A stretch of 21,045 bases of DNA from CBCXVS01 sp965178525 (GCA_965178525.1 CBCXVS010000116.1:1-21045), one strand, 5' to 3'; shown: positions 13,060 through 20,999, counted from the stretch's first letter. Numbers and translations: made by a program. The notes: generated by a model from the sequence alone, not told the origin.

Positions 13060-15348
13060 TCACGGCAGGTCGTCCGCCCCTTCATCCACGACGGTGATAG
13101 GTTCCCAGGCATCACGGTGTTGACAAACTGCCCCGATCACCGCGGCGCGATCGTAGCCTAAAGCTTTGAGTTCGGTGAGGCAATCCTCCGCTTGCTCGGG
13201 CGGCACGCTGGCCAACAGGCCGCCTGCCGTCTGCGGATCGAAAAGCAGCGGGTAGTCAGGGAAAGCCGACACCACATCGAGGTCGCGCACGGCACGGCGC
13301 AAGCGAATATTTTGTGGCTGCAGGGAGCTAAAAATCCCTGCGGCAACCGTTTCTCTGGCGCCGTCGAGCCACGGAATACGGCTGAGCTGGATTTCCGCAT
13401 CGACGCCGGACGCTTTGGTCATCTCCACCAAATGCCCCAGCAGACCGAAACCGGTGACATCCGTACAGGCCGTTGCTTTGTACCGGCGCAGGCAGTCCGC
13501 CCCCTCACGATTCGATTGCAGCATAGAGGCGAGCGCCGCCGTCATCCACCGGCCCTTGGCTTGCAGACGCATATCGGCGGCGAAGAGCGTCCCGGTCCCG
13601 ATCGCCTTGGTCAGGATTAACCGATCTCCGAGCCACATCCCGCCCTTGCGTAGGTAGTCCAGCGGATCGGCCAGCCCATTGATCGCAAAGCCTAAGGAAA
13701 GCTCGGCCCCTTCGCTCGTATGCCCGCCCACCAGAGCGGCACCGGCCTCGTGCAGGGCCTCCTCGGCACCAAGCAGCATCTGCGCCAGGATATCCTCGAC
13801 TTTGTCCTCCAGCCCATATGGGACAGTGGCGATGGCCAGGGCCGTTTGCGCCTCGGCGCCCATGGCGAAAATATCGCCGAGGCTATGGTTCGCCGCAATT
13901 TTGCCAAAAACATAGGGATCGTCCACAATGGCCCGGAAGAAATCGACCGTATGCACCATGACCTTCCCGGCCGGCACCTCGACCACCGCCGAATCATCGG
14001 GGTGCTTCAGGCCCACCAAGACATCATCGCGCTCTGCCGGCTGCACCCGTTCCAGCACGCGGTTGAGCACTGTGGCGCCGACCTTGGCGCCGCAGCCCCC
14101 ACACCGCATGGCCAGCGTGGAAATCTCCTTGAGGACCTGCTCCCCGGCCAGGCCTTGGGGCAGCTCAGGCGCGGCGGCCTCTTCCATCTCGGGCAATTCG
14201 TTGTACTTGCGCATAAAGCGGCGATCGATCCAGTCTTTCCACCTCCAGACCGACCGGCCAGCCAGATAGAAACGCCCGCGCGACGCCACGGCATACTTAT
14301 CGCCCGTGCTGATGAGTGCGAGCCATTGTTTCTGTGGCGCAAACGGCAGGGGTTCACGACCGCGCAAGGCGCGCCGCAGGTTCTGCTCCAGGGGTGGCCC
14401 CTGCCGCACGGCGAACACGCCCGACTTTTCCCGTGGATGGTTGTCCACCGCGGCGATATCGCCGGCGGCAAAGACGTCAGGATGAGACACCGACTGCAGG
14501 GCATCATTCACCCGCACAAAACCCTTCTCGTCAACCGCCAGCCCGGCTTCAGCCAGCCATGCGGGCGCGATAGCATCGGTCACCCAGAGGATCTCGTCGA
14601 GCGCATATGTCTTCCCATCGGAACCGCGTAAGCCGTCTTCATGCACCTCGACGACGCGACACCCCTCGTGCACCTCGACACCCCGCGACGCGAGAACGCG
14701 ATGGAATTTGCCCTGCACCCGCCAGTTATGGGTGGGCAGGATCGTCGCGGTGCTGCTAAAGAGATGAAAGGCCGGTTCCATCGCACGGTGCCCGGCCTCC
14801 CGGAGCAATTGCCGCAAGCGATACTGCACCGCGAGGGTCATTTCAACACCGCCGGCCCCGGCCCCAACGACTCCGATGCGGACCACGTCGTGAGCGGCAA
14901 GAACACGAGCGGCAAGCTGCTCCCAGCGCTGCACGAAATTGTTGATCGGCTTCACCGGCACGACGAACTTATCGGCCCCAGGCACGTGGGAAAACCCAGG
15001 CGTGGAGCCGATATTCACCGACAACACGTCATACGACACGTCCGGACGGTGACGGCATTGGATGGTGCGGTTGGTCAAATCGAAACCGAGCACTTCATCG
15101 TGATAAAACCTCGCGCCGGCAAAACGTGAGAGGGGACCCAGATCGATGTGGGCATCGTCGTAATCGTAGTGGCCGGCGATAAAACCCGGCAACATGCCGG
15201 AATACGGCGTATGAACGTCACGGCAGATGACCGTCAGGCGCACGCCCGGCATCGGTTGCATGCCGAAACGTTTTAGAACCGTCACATGACTGTGGCCGCC
15301 ACCGATCAGGACCAAGTCTTTCACGATAGGTGTCTGAGTCTGTTGCAT
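13060..15348 (-). CDS. selD: Fusion of NADH-dehydrogenase-like flavoprotein and selenide, water dikinase
   Basis: This is a 762-residue bifunctional protein. The N-terminal half (about 1-385) is a pyridine nucleotide-disulfide/NDH-2-like oxidoreductase: an FAD-binding motif LVLIGGGHSHVTVLK, an NAD(P)-binding motif GVVGAGAGGVE (about 160-170) and the C-terminal FAD motif VFAAGDIAAVD. The C-terminal half (about 405-762) is SelD, which makes selenophosphate from selenide and ATP. RCGGCGAKV supplies C419 and K422, aligning with catalytic Cys17 and Lys20 of the E. coli enzyme; HPDDSAVVE, GGHTSEGAE and TDVTGFGLLGHL are the other SelD motifs. The active site uses Cys, not selenocysteine. Such fusions are known; the flavoprotein may supply reduced selenium, which is inference. 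An alternative TTG start at 15360 adds four residues, and the ribosome site does not decide between them. No other selenium gene is in the window. Confidence 0.92.
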   Translation of the reverse strand: MQQTQTPIVKDLVLIGGGHSHVTVLKRFGMQPMPGVRLTVICRDVHTPYSGMLPGFIAGHYDYDDAHIDLGPLSRFAGARFYHDEVLGFDLTNRTIQCRHRPDVSYDVLSVNIGSTPGFSHVPGADKFVVPVKPINNFVQRWEQLAARVLAAHDVVRIGVVGAGAGGVEMTLAVQYRLRQLLREAGHRAMEPAFHLFSSTATILPTHNWRVQGKFHRVLASRGVEVHEGCRVVEVHEDGLRGSDGKTYALDEILWVTDAIAPAWLAEAGLAVDEKGFVRVNDALQSVSHPDVFAAGDIAAVDNHPREKSGVFAVRQGPPLEQNLRRALRGREPLPFAPQKQWLALISTGDKYAVASRGRFYLAGRSVWRWKDWIDRRFMRKYNELPEMEEAAAPELPQGLAGEQVLKEISTLAMRCGGCGAKVGATVLNRVLERVQPAERDDVLVGLKHPDDSAVVEVPAGKVMVHTVDFFRAIVDDPYVFGKIAANHSLGDIFAMGAEAQTALAIATVPYGLEDKVEDILAQMLLGAEEALHEAGAALVGGHTSEGAELSLGFAINGLADPLDYLRKGGMWLGDRLILTKAIGTGTLFAADMRLQAKGRWMTAALASMLQSNREGADCLRRYKATACTDVTGFGLLGHLVEMTKASGVDAEIQLSRIPWLDGARETVAAGIFSSLQPQNIRLRRAVRDLDVVSAFPDYPLLFDPQTAGGLLASVPPEQAEDCLTELKALGYDRAAVIGAVCQHRDAWEPITVVDEGADDLP

Positions 15349-15442
15349 GAACGCGTCCAAGTCCTGCGTACCGCAAATGAGTAAGCAGATGATAATCTTG
15401 ATATTGTTAAACTTACCAGATATTTATAAGAGCTTGTGCCGG

Positions 15443-15470
15443 GAGTATACCGTCTTCGTTGAGATTTGCA
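15443..15470 (-). promoter_or_regulatory. Sigma-70 promoter of the selD fusion gene
   Basis: The minus strand has TTGCAA (15470-15465), a 16-bp spacer and TATACT (15448-15443). The predicted leader is about 90 bases and AT-rich. Confidence 0.55.
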
Positions 15471-15715
15471 AACACATGCGCCAGGGATGAGGTTGAGCCC
15501 TCCACGATCGTCAGCGAGGGCTCACGTGGCGCTAGGCTTGCAGCCACTAATGCTCCTGTTTGAGGATGGTTTGAATACGATGAGAGACCACAAACGGCCC
15601 GGCGGCTGTCCGCATCTTGTCACTTGCCATGGAGGACCACGGTCACAGACGTTTTTCCTCATTTCCGGGCGCCGCTGGCCTCGGCATGACGACGCCTTTC
15701 CATCATGGCACGAGA
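15471..15715. other. Non-coding gap carrying one copy of a dispersed repeat
   Basis: Together with the selD leader, 15349-15715 is a 367-base stretch without a gene. Apart from the selD promoter and the repeat copy at 15647-15700 I see nothing coding; the open frames here have no family resemblance and no ribosome site. Confidence 0.6.
15647..15700. repeat. Dispersed 53-54-nt intergenic repeat, copy 1
   Basis: This segment starts AGACGTTTTTCCTCATTTCC, continues through a GGGCGCCGC core and ends CATGACGACGCCTTTC. It matches 18259-18311 except for a few bases in the core (GCTGGCCTCGG here, GCAGGCGCGG there). It lies 16 bases downstream of the minus-strand VOC gene's... upstream side, that is between the VOC gene's stop (15716) and the selD promoter. 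The core can form a GC-rich hairpin that is less perfect than in copy 2. Confidence 0.7.
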
Positions 15716-16129
15716 TCAAGTCCCCGCCCAACCGGTCTGCGAGATGTCAATGACGACCCCATCCGGACCGCCCCACTTCATTTCGAAGTTGCGGCGGCCG
15801 CCGCCGGTGGGCGCCATGGCGCGATCCACACCCTCCCGGGTGCTCAGCTGTTCCCCCTTGCTCTTTTCGAGCTGTTCACAGGCCTGATCGAGGTCATCCA
15901 CCTGGAAGCCGATGTGGTGAATCCCACTGTAGTTGGGCCTATTAGCGCCAACGTCAGCGTCTTGTTCCGTCTTCCAATTCAAGATGGCGAGGTTGATATA
16001 CCCATCGGTCAGGAACACCGCGCCATTGGGGCTTGTCCGGATCTCCTCCATGTCAAAGGCTTCTTTGTAAAAAGCCGCGACGGCTGCCGGGTTTTCAGTG
16101 GTGAGGGCAATGTGCTTGATTTTCGCCAT
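15716..16129 (-). CDS. VOC (glyoxalase/dioxygenase) superfamily protein
   Basis: This is a 137-residue protein with the two beta-alpha-beta-beta-beta units of the vicinal oxygen chelate fold. The first is IKHIALTTENPAAVAAFYKE with FDMEE. The second is GIHHIGFQVDDLDQACEQLE, followed by GPDGVVIDISQTGW. Likely metal ligands are the His in IKHIAL, the second-module His in GIHHIGF, and acidic residues near the strand ends. The substrate cannot be told; members include glyoxalase I, extradiol dioxygenases, epimerases and resistance proteins. The length is normal for a single-domain VOC protein. Start 16129 is preceded by a weak purine-rich GGGGAAAGAG. It is transcribed divergently from the chemoreceptor gene and seems to be a single-gene unit. 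Confidence 0.85.
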   Translation of the reverse strand: MAKIKHIALTTENPAAVAAFYKEAFDMEEIRTSPNGAVFLTDGYINLAILNWKTEQDADVGANRPNYSGIHHIGFQVDDLDQACEQLEKSKGEQLSTREGVDRAMAPTGGGRRNFEMKWGGPDGVVIDISQTGWAGT

Positions 16130-16306
16130 GACGTTCTCTTTCCCCTTTTGATGTGGAATGGCACTCAGATTAAGATGCGCTCATTATCGCTAGACGCCCG
16201 GCAATATCAATAGCGCCTCATGCCGCGGAGTGGTGACGTCCCGCTTGAGCGACCGGGACCGAGACGGCCGCCCGATCTCGGCTTTGACCGTTCCGCCAAA
16301 TTTTCC

Positions 16307-16315
16307 TGCTATATT
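16307..16315 (+). promoter_or_regulatory. Extended -10 promoter before the chemoreceptor gene
   Basis: TGCTATATT is an extended -10 element (TG, one base, TATATT). A TTGACC 20 bp upstream is too far to be a good -35, which is acceptable for an extended -10 promoter. The leader would be about 45 bases. Confidence 0.4.
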
Positions 16316-16368
16316 TAGTCATACGTTTTGGCTATCCATTAAGAGTCGTAACGAGCCTAAGGAATTGG

Positions 16369-17450
16369 ATGATGCAGGAATTAAAATCATCTCTATGGCT
16401 ACGAATACCAGCATTCAGCGCTCTGATGGGTCTTGTGCTTTATACGGTGAATGGGGCACACCTCGGTTTTACGCACATCCCCATCACACTTCTTGTCACG
16501 AATATGATTTGCGTTAGCGCTGGCTTATGGTTATTCCAGTTGCGTATCCAACCTCAACAGGCAGAACCAAATAATGGTGAATCTTCCGGTCAGCAGACAT
16601 GGATTACGACACAGACGCGATTGGTACACATATTGGTGTATTAGACGAGTTAGGGAAAAAAGTCAGCGACATTGCCAGGAGTGTTAACCTGGCTTCGCGA
16701 GATAGAGTCGAACTCATGAATGAAACGATTGATGCGGCTCAGACTGCAGCGGATCAAGCTGCACAAAACCAAGTGGCAATAAGCAAGAGCAGTGAGAACC
16801 TGGCGGCATTGCGTTCAGATATGGATTATCTTGCTTCTCAATTAGAATCACTGATTGCCTATGTCAATGACGCGGCAGACTGGAGTGAACAATTGGTAGA
16901 ACGAACCCGAGCGTTCAATCAGGAGTTCAATCGTATCGATCATATGGCTCGGTCTATCACCCAGATTTCGGATCGAACCAATTTGCTGGCGTTGAACGCA
17001 GCGATTGAAGCCGCACGCGCGGGTGAATTTGGGCGAGGGTTCGCGGTTGTGGCCGATGAAGTCAAAGGGCTGGCTCGACATGCAGGTGAAAATGCGAAAC
17101 AAATTGATGGGCTCATTGGCTCCCTGGAAGGGACAGAACAGCAGATTCTGCAGGAAGCCACTGCATTTTCAAAAAAGATGAGAGCGGCATCTGAACACTC
17201 TCGGCAAGGCGAGGAGGGTGTGATGAGCGCTACCTCACAAATTAGATCTAGTATTCAGTCGATTAATGAAGTTATTATTCAAGTTTATAAAAATGCTGAA
17301 GAACGCATTGTAGAGACGGAAAAAGTTATCATGCGCATGAAAATCATGAAAGAAGGAGCAGAGAAGGCTATTGAAGGCTCAAGCAATAATATACAGGTGG
17401 GTCTCGATATTCAAGTACATGCAAGAGATATTGGTATATACATGCAGTAG
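16369..17450 (+). pseudogene. Minimal methyl-accepting chemotaxis-type signalling protein, split over two frames
   Basis: The first frame (16369-16644) starts after CTAAGGAATTGG and encodes two membrane helices, SLWLRIPAFSALMGLVLYTV and FTHIPITLLVTNMICVSAGL, with almost no periplasmic loop. The second frame (16599-17450, 283 residues) encodes a cytoplasmic coiled-coil signalling domain with the conserved hairpin tip TNLLALNAAIEAARAGEFGR followed by GFAVVADEVKGLARHAGENA, the site of CheA/CheW contact. The frames overlap by 46 bases. A single transducer broken by a small indel around 16600 is the simplest explanation; ATG 16599 has no ribosome site. Two coupled genes or a programmed shift are alternatives. 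The domain is short for a classical receptor and lacks HAMP, so it may sense cytoplasmic signals or act in a non-chemotaxis pathway. No che genes lie nearby. Confidence 0.7.
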
Positions 17451-17629
17451 GAACGATGTCATTTCGAGTTTAAAACGCATTTTTCACCTGTGCACAGGCA
17501 CTCTCAAGTGGCATCAGCGCCGTGATCAACCTCAGCATGGCCCTACCATCCGATCGGGGATAGATCGATTGCGCTTTCTCCGGGCTCGTCAATGTCCGCC
17601 GTCACCCATACAGCCCCTCTGTTTGCGGA

Positions 17630-18211
17630 TTACGAGGCGCCACAGCCCACCCAGGTCTCTGACAACGCCAGGCCAGCCGTGCTACTCATCCGGTCGCCCC
17701 GCTGTTCGGGAAAGGCCTGACCGGTGGCGACGCGGTCGTTCAACGTGAGTTGCACGCGCCGGGCCGGCACAAACACGCTGGACCAACCGAGCGGTCGTTC
17801 CGGCACACTGCCAACCGGGACGCCAGTCACAAAAGGTTCCCCAAAGTCATACCAGGCGAGGACGATTTTTTCGTGCTCATGTTCAACGGTTTCGATCCAG
17901 AAAGAGCGGCTATCACCAGACCTGGAAAAGACGGCATGGGTGACGGGAATGGCCGGGTCCGAAAACTCTCCCGAGGTGAGGATGACCTGCTGCAGCCAAC
18001 GGGCCAGGGCGATGTTGTCCGCGTAAATACGGATTTCGTCGTCGGTCACGTCGCTCCTCAAGAACATCGCATGGCCAGGGCCGGCGGGTGAGATGAGCAC
18101 GCGCCAATGGCTGCAACGCGTGCTCATCGGGCCATTCTCTTCCCCATGCAGGCGCATGTACTGGTTTTCTCCCGTCAGATACACGTGGTGTGGGTCTGTG
18201 CTGCTAACCAT
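17630..18211 (-). CDS. Uncharacterised 193-residue cytoplasmic protein
   Basis: I do not recognise this protein. It reads from ATG 18211 (six bases after a perfect AGGAGG; ATG 18214 is too close to it) to TAA 17630. It is rich in aromatic residues and beta-strand-like segments: HHVYLTGENQYMRLHGEENG, CSHWRVLISPAGPGHAMFL, DEIRIYADNIALARWLQQVI, SFWIETVEHEHEKIVLAWYD, and SVFVPARRVQLTLND. No signal peptide, membrane helix or catalytic motif stands out; two copies of a His-Glu-His type run (EHEHEK) occur mid-protein. It lies downstream of, and on the same strand as, the truncated amidohydrolase, separated by the dispersed repeat, so the two may once have formed an operon. Coding is supported by the ribosome site and the long open frame. 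Confidence 0.65.
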   Translation of the reverse strand: MVSSTDPHHVYLTGENQYMRLHGEENGPMSTRCSHWRVLISPAGPGHAMFLRSDVTDDEIRIYADNIALARWLQQVILTSGEFSDPAIPVTHAVFSRSGDSRSFWIETVEHEHEKIVLAWYDFGEPFVTGVPVGSVPERPLGWSSVFVPARRVQLTLNDRVATGQAFPEQRGDRMSSTAGLALSETWVGCGAS

Positions 18212-18232
18212 CATTCACCTCCTATGAAAAAA

Positions 18233-18253
18233 GGACTGAGGACTGAGGACTGA
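18233..18253. repeat. Three tandem GGACTGA units
   Basis: GGACTGA is repeated three times exactly, directly upstream of the AGGAGG of the 193-residue protein gene (minus strand) and six bases from copy 2 of the dispersed repeat. Confidence 0.85.
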
Positions 18254-18258
18254 GTAAA

Positions 18259-18311
18259 AGACGTTTTTCCTCATTTCCGGGCGCCGCAGGCGCGGCATGA
18301 CGACGCCTTTC
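18259..18311. repeat. Dispersed 53-nt intergenic repeat, copy 2
   Basis: This is nearly identical to 15647-15700. The core GCGCC-GCA-GGCGC forms a perfect five-bp hairpin, and GCCGC-AGGC-GCGGC is a competing one. It lies between the amidohydrolase stump and the 193-residue protein gene, next to a tandem heptamer. It looks like a REP/MITE-type element or a recombination scar. Confidence 0.75.
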
Positions 18312-18324
18312 GCAAGCTGCCAAC

Positions 18325-18594
18325 TCATGTGAATGATCCGATCCGGCCTAGAACGCGACCCGGTAAAATGTCTGAGCCGTACTCGAGAAATACGGTGCTC
18401 TCGATCCGGTGCCCACTGCCCGCGTCGGCCAGAAACTCCGGTAAGAGATACCGATACTCGGGACGCTCCCAGAGATGATGATGCGGATCGCAAATCGGCA
18501 AATCGGGTTCGAGAATGTCCTCCTGGGTCAGCATTAACCATTGCTCGTTAAGCCCAGATGTCAGGCTCGGCATCACCGCCGGCTCCGTGCTCAT
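18325..18594 (-). pseudogene. N-terminal stump of an amidohydrolase-2 family enzyme
   Basis: The 89-residue frame starts at ATG 18594, five bases after AAGGGA. It carries the beginning of a metal-dependent amidohydrolase (PF04909): LPICDPHHHLWERPEYRYLL with the HxH metal motif, then FLADAGSGHRIESTVFLEYGS. Family proteins are about 280-370 residues, so about three quarters is missing. Homology stops at about 18370, after STVFLEYGS; the last 15 or so residues look unrelated and run to a TGA 14 bases from the dispersed repeat. No active enzyme can be made. The missing part is not elsewhere in the window; the amidohydrolase at 20172-20999 is a different complete gene. Confidence 0.75.
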
Positions 18595-18666
18595 GAGTTC
18601 CCTTTCGATGTCATGCCTCTACATTTGCTTCTCGAGCCCTATGACGCGGTCATGCTACTGGCGCCG

Positions 18667-18695
18667 TTGTCACGCATACAATGGGCCTTTATTGT
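18667..18695 (+). promoter_or_regulatory. Candidate sigma-70 promoter of the Uma2-family gene
   Basis: TTGTCA (18667-18672), a 17-bp spacer and TATTGT (18690-18695) make a plausible plus-strand promoter in the divergent region, with a leader of about 150 bases. Otherwise 18595-18852 holds nothing I can identify. Confidence 0.4.
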
Positions 18696-18852
18696 AAGCG
18701 CGAACCGGGTGGGCTGTAAAGCGCCCTATCCTGCGGTTGCATTCCCTTTGCCTGACAGACTAAGCTTTTCTGAAAATGGGCGGCATCGAGGCCCCCCGGA
18801 GACCGGGGCCATGGCCTCCGGACGGTAACCTTGGGCGATGCAGGAGTTCCCC

Positions 18853-19518
18853 ATGACATCAGTGCTGATGACTGCTGGCGCCATCGAAACCCTGGCCGAT
18901 TTGCTGGCACAACTTGGTGACATTGCTCCCGAGCGGGTGCGGTTTCACCCTCTCCCGGGTACCACGACCGAGCAGGATGTGCTCGACGTGCATACTCGCC
19001 AGGGCCGACTGTGTGAACTGGTGGACGGAGTCCTGGTGGAGAAAGGGATGGAGTTTCGCGAATCGTTCCTCGCCATCGCGTTGAGCGCGATCTTATGGGG
19101 TTTCGTGAAGCCGCGGAATCTGGGTCTGGTGACGGGCGAGGCGGGTATGGTGCGTCTGGCCTCCGGCCTCATCCGTATTCCGGATGTGGCTTTTATCTCC
19201 TGGGATCGGCTTCCCGACCGGCGCGTACCAACCGAACCGATACCGGGTTTAGTCCCCGATCTCGTTGTCGAAGTGTTGAGCGCAAGTAACACTGCAGCGG
19301 AGATGGATCGCAAACGCCGCGAATATTTCGCAGCCGGGGTGCGGCTGGCTTGGTTTGTCGATCCGGTGTCGCGTGCTGTGGAGGTCTATACGGCCGTCAA
19401 TCAATCCACCATGCTGCATGCAGAGCACACATTAGAGGGCGGTGCGGTACTGCCCGGGTTTGCCTTACCGTTGCAGGAGTTGTTTGACGAACTGGATCGC
19501 CAAGGAGGTGGAGAATAG
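18853..19518 (+). CDS. Uma2 family (DUF820) putative restriction-endonuclease-fold protein
   Basis: This is a 221-residue protein of the Uma2/DUF820 family, which has a PD-(D/E)XK nuclease fold. Visible core residues are E55 (CELVDGVLVEK), D111 in RIPDVAFIS, E140 in PDLVVEVLS, and K154 in DRKRREYFAAGVRLAWFVDP, in the order expected for a metal-dependent nuclease site. The C-terminus has the family's strand pattern ending in LPGFALPLQELFD. These genes are often multicopy and mobile; their biological role is unclear, and nuclease activity is inferred from fold. The start at 18853 is selected by GCAGGAG six bases before it. It has its own promoter candidate and is followed three bases after its stop by a strong terminator, so it is a single-gene unit. 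Confidence 0.88.
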   Translation: MTSVLMTAGAIETLADLLAQLGDIAPERVRFHPLPGTTTEQDVLDVHTRQGRLCELVDGVLVEKGMEFRESFLAIALSAILWGFVKPRNLGLVTGEAGMVRLASGLIRIPDVAFISWDRLPDRRVPTEPIPGLVPDLVVEVLSASNTAAEMDRKRREYFAAGVRLAWFVDPVSRAVEVYTAVNQSTMLHAEHTLEGGAVLPGFALPLQELFDELDRQGGGE

Positions 19519-19520
19519 AG

Positions 19521-19562
19521 CATGAGGGGACATAAGTGACCCCTCATGTATTCTCTTTTTTC
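19521..19562 (+). terminator. Intrinsic terminator of the Uma2-family gene
   Basis: CATGAGGGG (19521-19529) pairs perfectly with CCCCTCATG (19540-19548) around a ten-base loop, followed by TATTCTCTTTTTT. This is a textbook Rho-independent terminator on the plus strand. On the minus strand it could also act on transcripts of the convergent gene ending at 19614, but without a T tract. Confidence 0.85.
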
Positions 19563-19613
19563 GCTGTTATCTCGCCGAACCAATGGACTCTGACCCATTG
19601 ATTCTTGATTCTC

Positions 19614-20054
19614 CTACGAACTCTCCGGCTCCGCCACGAAAACCGGTATCTGCCGTGTGGTCCGCGTCTGGTATTCCGCGTACGGCGGGTACGCCGCGAC
19701 GGAGAGGTCCCAGAGCCGCGTCCGCTCGGCCGCGTCCTCAACTTCGCGCACCCGCATCGCTTGCACCATGGTGTGGTCGCGGATCTCGACAGCTGGGTTG
19801 GCGCGCAGGTTGTACACCCAAACCGGGTTCGCCGGGGCGCCGCCCATCGACGCAATGAGGACGTAGGCGTCGCCGTCCTGGACGCGCATCAGCGGGGTCT
19901 TGCGGATCGCACCGGTTTTGTTGCCGGTGTGGGTCACGATGATGACGGGCAGCCCGGTGTCGCGCAGGGTGGTGCCTTCGGTGCCACCACTGCCTTCGTA
20001 GAGTTCAACCTGGTCGCGCACCCAATCTCTGGGGCTGGGAATATACTCTGCCAT
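19614..20054 (-). CDS. Nitroreductase/deazaflavin (F420)-dependent oxidoreductase family protein
   Basis: This is a 146-residue single-domain protein of the Ddn-like family (PF04075). Typical features are the N-terminal helix with WVRDQVELYEGSGGTEG, then LPVIIVTHTGNKTGAIRKTP with the TG-x-K(S/T)G-x-x-R-x-(T/S)P pattern, YVLIASMGGAPANPVWVYNL, and a C-terminal YAEYQTRTTRQIPVFVAEP. In actinobacteria these enzymes use reduced cofactor F420 to reduce nitro compounds, quinones or aflatoxins; the substrate here is unknown and F420 synthesis genes are not in view. GAGGAG lies six bases before the ATG. The length and end (TAG) are normal. It is a separate unit, convergent with the Uma2-family gene and downstream of the amidohydrolase on the same strand by about 117 bases. 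Confidence 0.88.
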   Translation of the reverse strand: MAEYIPSPRDWVRDQVELYEGSGGTEGTTLRDTGLPVIIVTHTGNKTGAIRKTPLMRVQDGDAYVLIASMGGAPANPVWVYNLRANPAVEIRDHTMVQAMRVREVEDAAERTRLWDLSVAAYPPYAEYQTRTTRQIPVFVAEPESS

Positions 20055-20171
20055 GGGGATCTCCTCGATATTGGAGAGGGTAGCCGACCCTCCCGTAAGC
20101 TTCTCTACCCAAGATGACGCGTCTTGCCCGGTGCGGGCGGTGCTGTTGCCTGGACCGGGAGCCGGTGTGTC

Positions 20172-20999
20172 CTAGCCGGTTCGTTTCCAGCCGAGCCAGT
20201 CGCAGATCGCATCGCCCATCACCAGCTCCTTGTCGCGCCCCTGGAGCCAGGGCAGTTCTTCCGTAAACATCGTCACGCATTGCCGGTACGAGCATGGCAT
20301 GCGGGTGATATCAGTGCCCCAGAAGCAGCGCTGCGGACCGAATGCGTCATAGATCTGACGGATATAGGGGTGGATGTTACGGTAGGGATAGGGCTGACTC
20401 GAATAGCTCGGCGCGCCGGAGACCTTCACCGCGACATTGGAATATTTGGCAAGTGCCAGCATCTCACCCAGATCGGCAAAAGCGGCATCATCGGTCCCGG
20501 CACTGCCGCCACCGCCGCGGCCATAGTGGTCGATATGCAGCTTCAGGCCGGGATGGCGCTCGGCGATCTGGCCGAGGTCGGCCATATGTCCGCCGCCCAG
20601 AAGGCCAATCGGCAACCCTTCCTGCTCGCATGCAGCCCAGAACCAGTCGAGCGAGCCGTCGGTCCACCAGCTCTGCTGGTGCGGCTGATTGAAGGTAAAG
20701 CGGAAGCCGAGCATGCCCGGCCGTTGCCGCCAGTTCTTGACGATGTCGAGCCGGTCCGGGCTCTGCAGGTCGAAATGTCCCAGGATGCAGAATTTGTCCG
20801 GGTATTGGCGCGCCGCGTCGACCGCCTGCACGTTGACCGCCTCGCCCAGCGTACTGGGCGGATGGATCACCGCTGCGTCGACCCCGGCCTCCGCCATCTC
20901 CGCCAAGGCGTCGTCCACCGAGTAGGTTGCGATCTGCCGGTGTTGCGCCGCCATTTTGCCGTTTTCCCAGAGGTGGATTTGTGAATCGACGATCTGCAT
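20172..20999 (-). CDS. Amidohydrolase-2 family metal-dependent hydrolase
   Basis: This is a 275-residue TIM-barrel hydrolase of the amidohydrolase-2 family (PF04909), relatives of which are lactonases (LigI, fuconolactonase), decarboxylases and dicarboxylate hydrolases. Seen in order: MQIVDSQIHLWENGK at the start, VDAAVIHPPS, MLGFRFTFNQPHQQSWW, LKLHIDHYGRGG with the HxD-type histidine, NVAVKVSGAPSYSS, and CFWGTDITRMP with the catalytic aspartate. The first motif is QIH where active enzymes usually have HxH, so the first metal ligand is changed. The substrate is unknown. AGGA lies six bases before the ATG at 20999, which is therefore preferred to the upstream in-frame start at 21038. It ends TAG at the family-typical position. 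Upstream genes are outside the window. Confidence 0.88.
   Translation of the reverse strand: MQIVDSQIHLWENGKMAAQHRQIATYSVDDALAEMAEAGVDAAVIHPPSTLGEAVNVQAVDAARQYPDKFCILGHFDLQSPDRLDIVKNWRQRPGMLGFRFTFNQPHQQSWWTDGSLDWFWAACEQEGLPIGLLGGGHMADLGQIAERHPGLKLHIDHYGRGGGGSAGTDDAAFADLGEMLALAKYSNVAVKVSGAPSYSSQPYPYRNIHPYIRQIYDAFGPQRCFWGTDITRMPCSYRQCVTMFTEELPWLQGRDKELVMGDAICDWLGWKRTG

Noticed and set aside
13720..14631. Long plus-strand open frame opposite selD
   Set aside because: It is the antisense shadow of a clear SelD domain in GC-rich DNA, with no ribosome site and no family resemblance.
20124..20984. Plus-strand open frame over the right-end amidohydrolase
   Set aside because: The minus strand encodes an amidohydrolase with ribosome site and motifs; this is its shadow.
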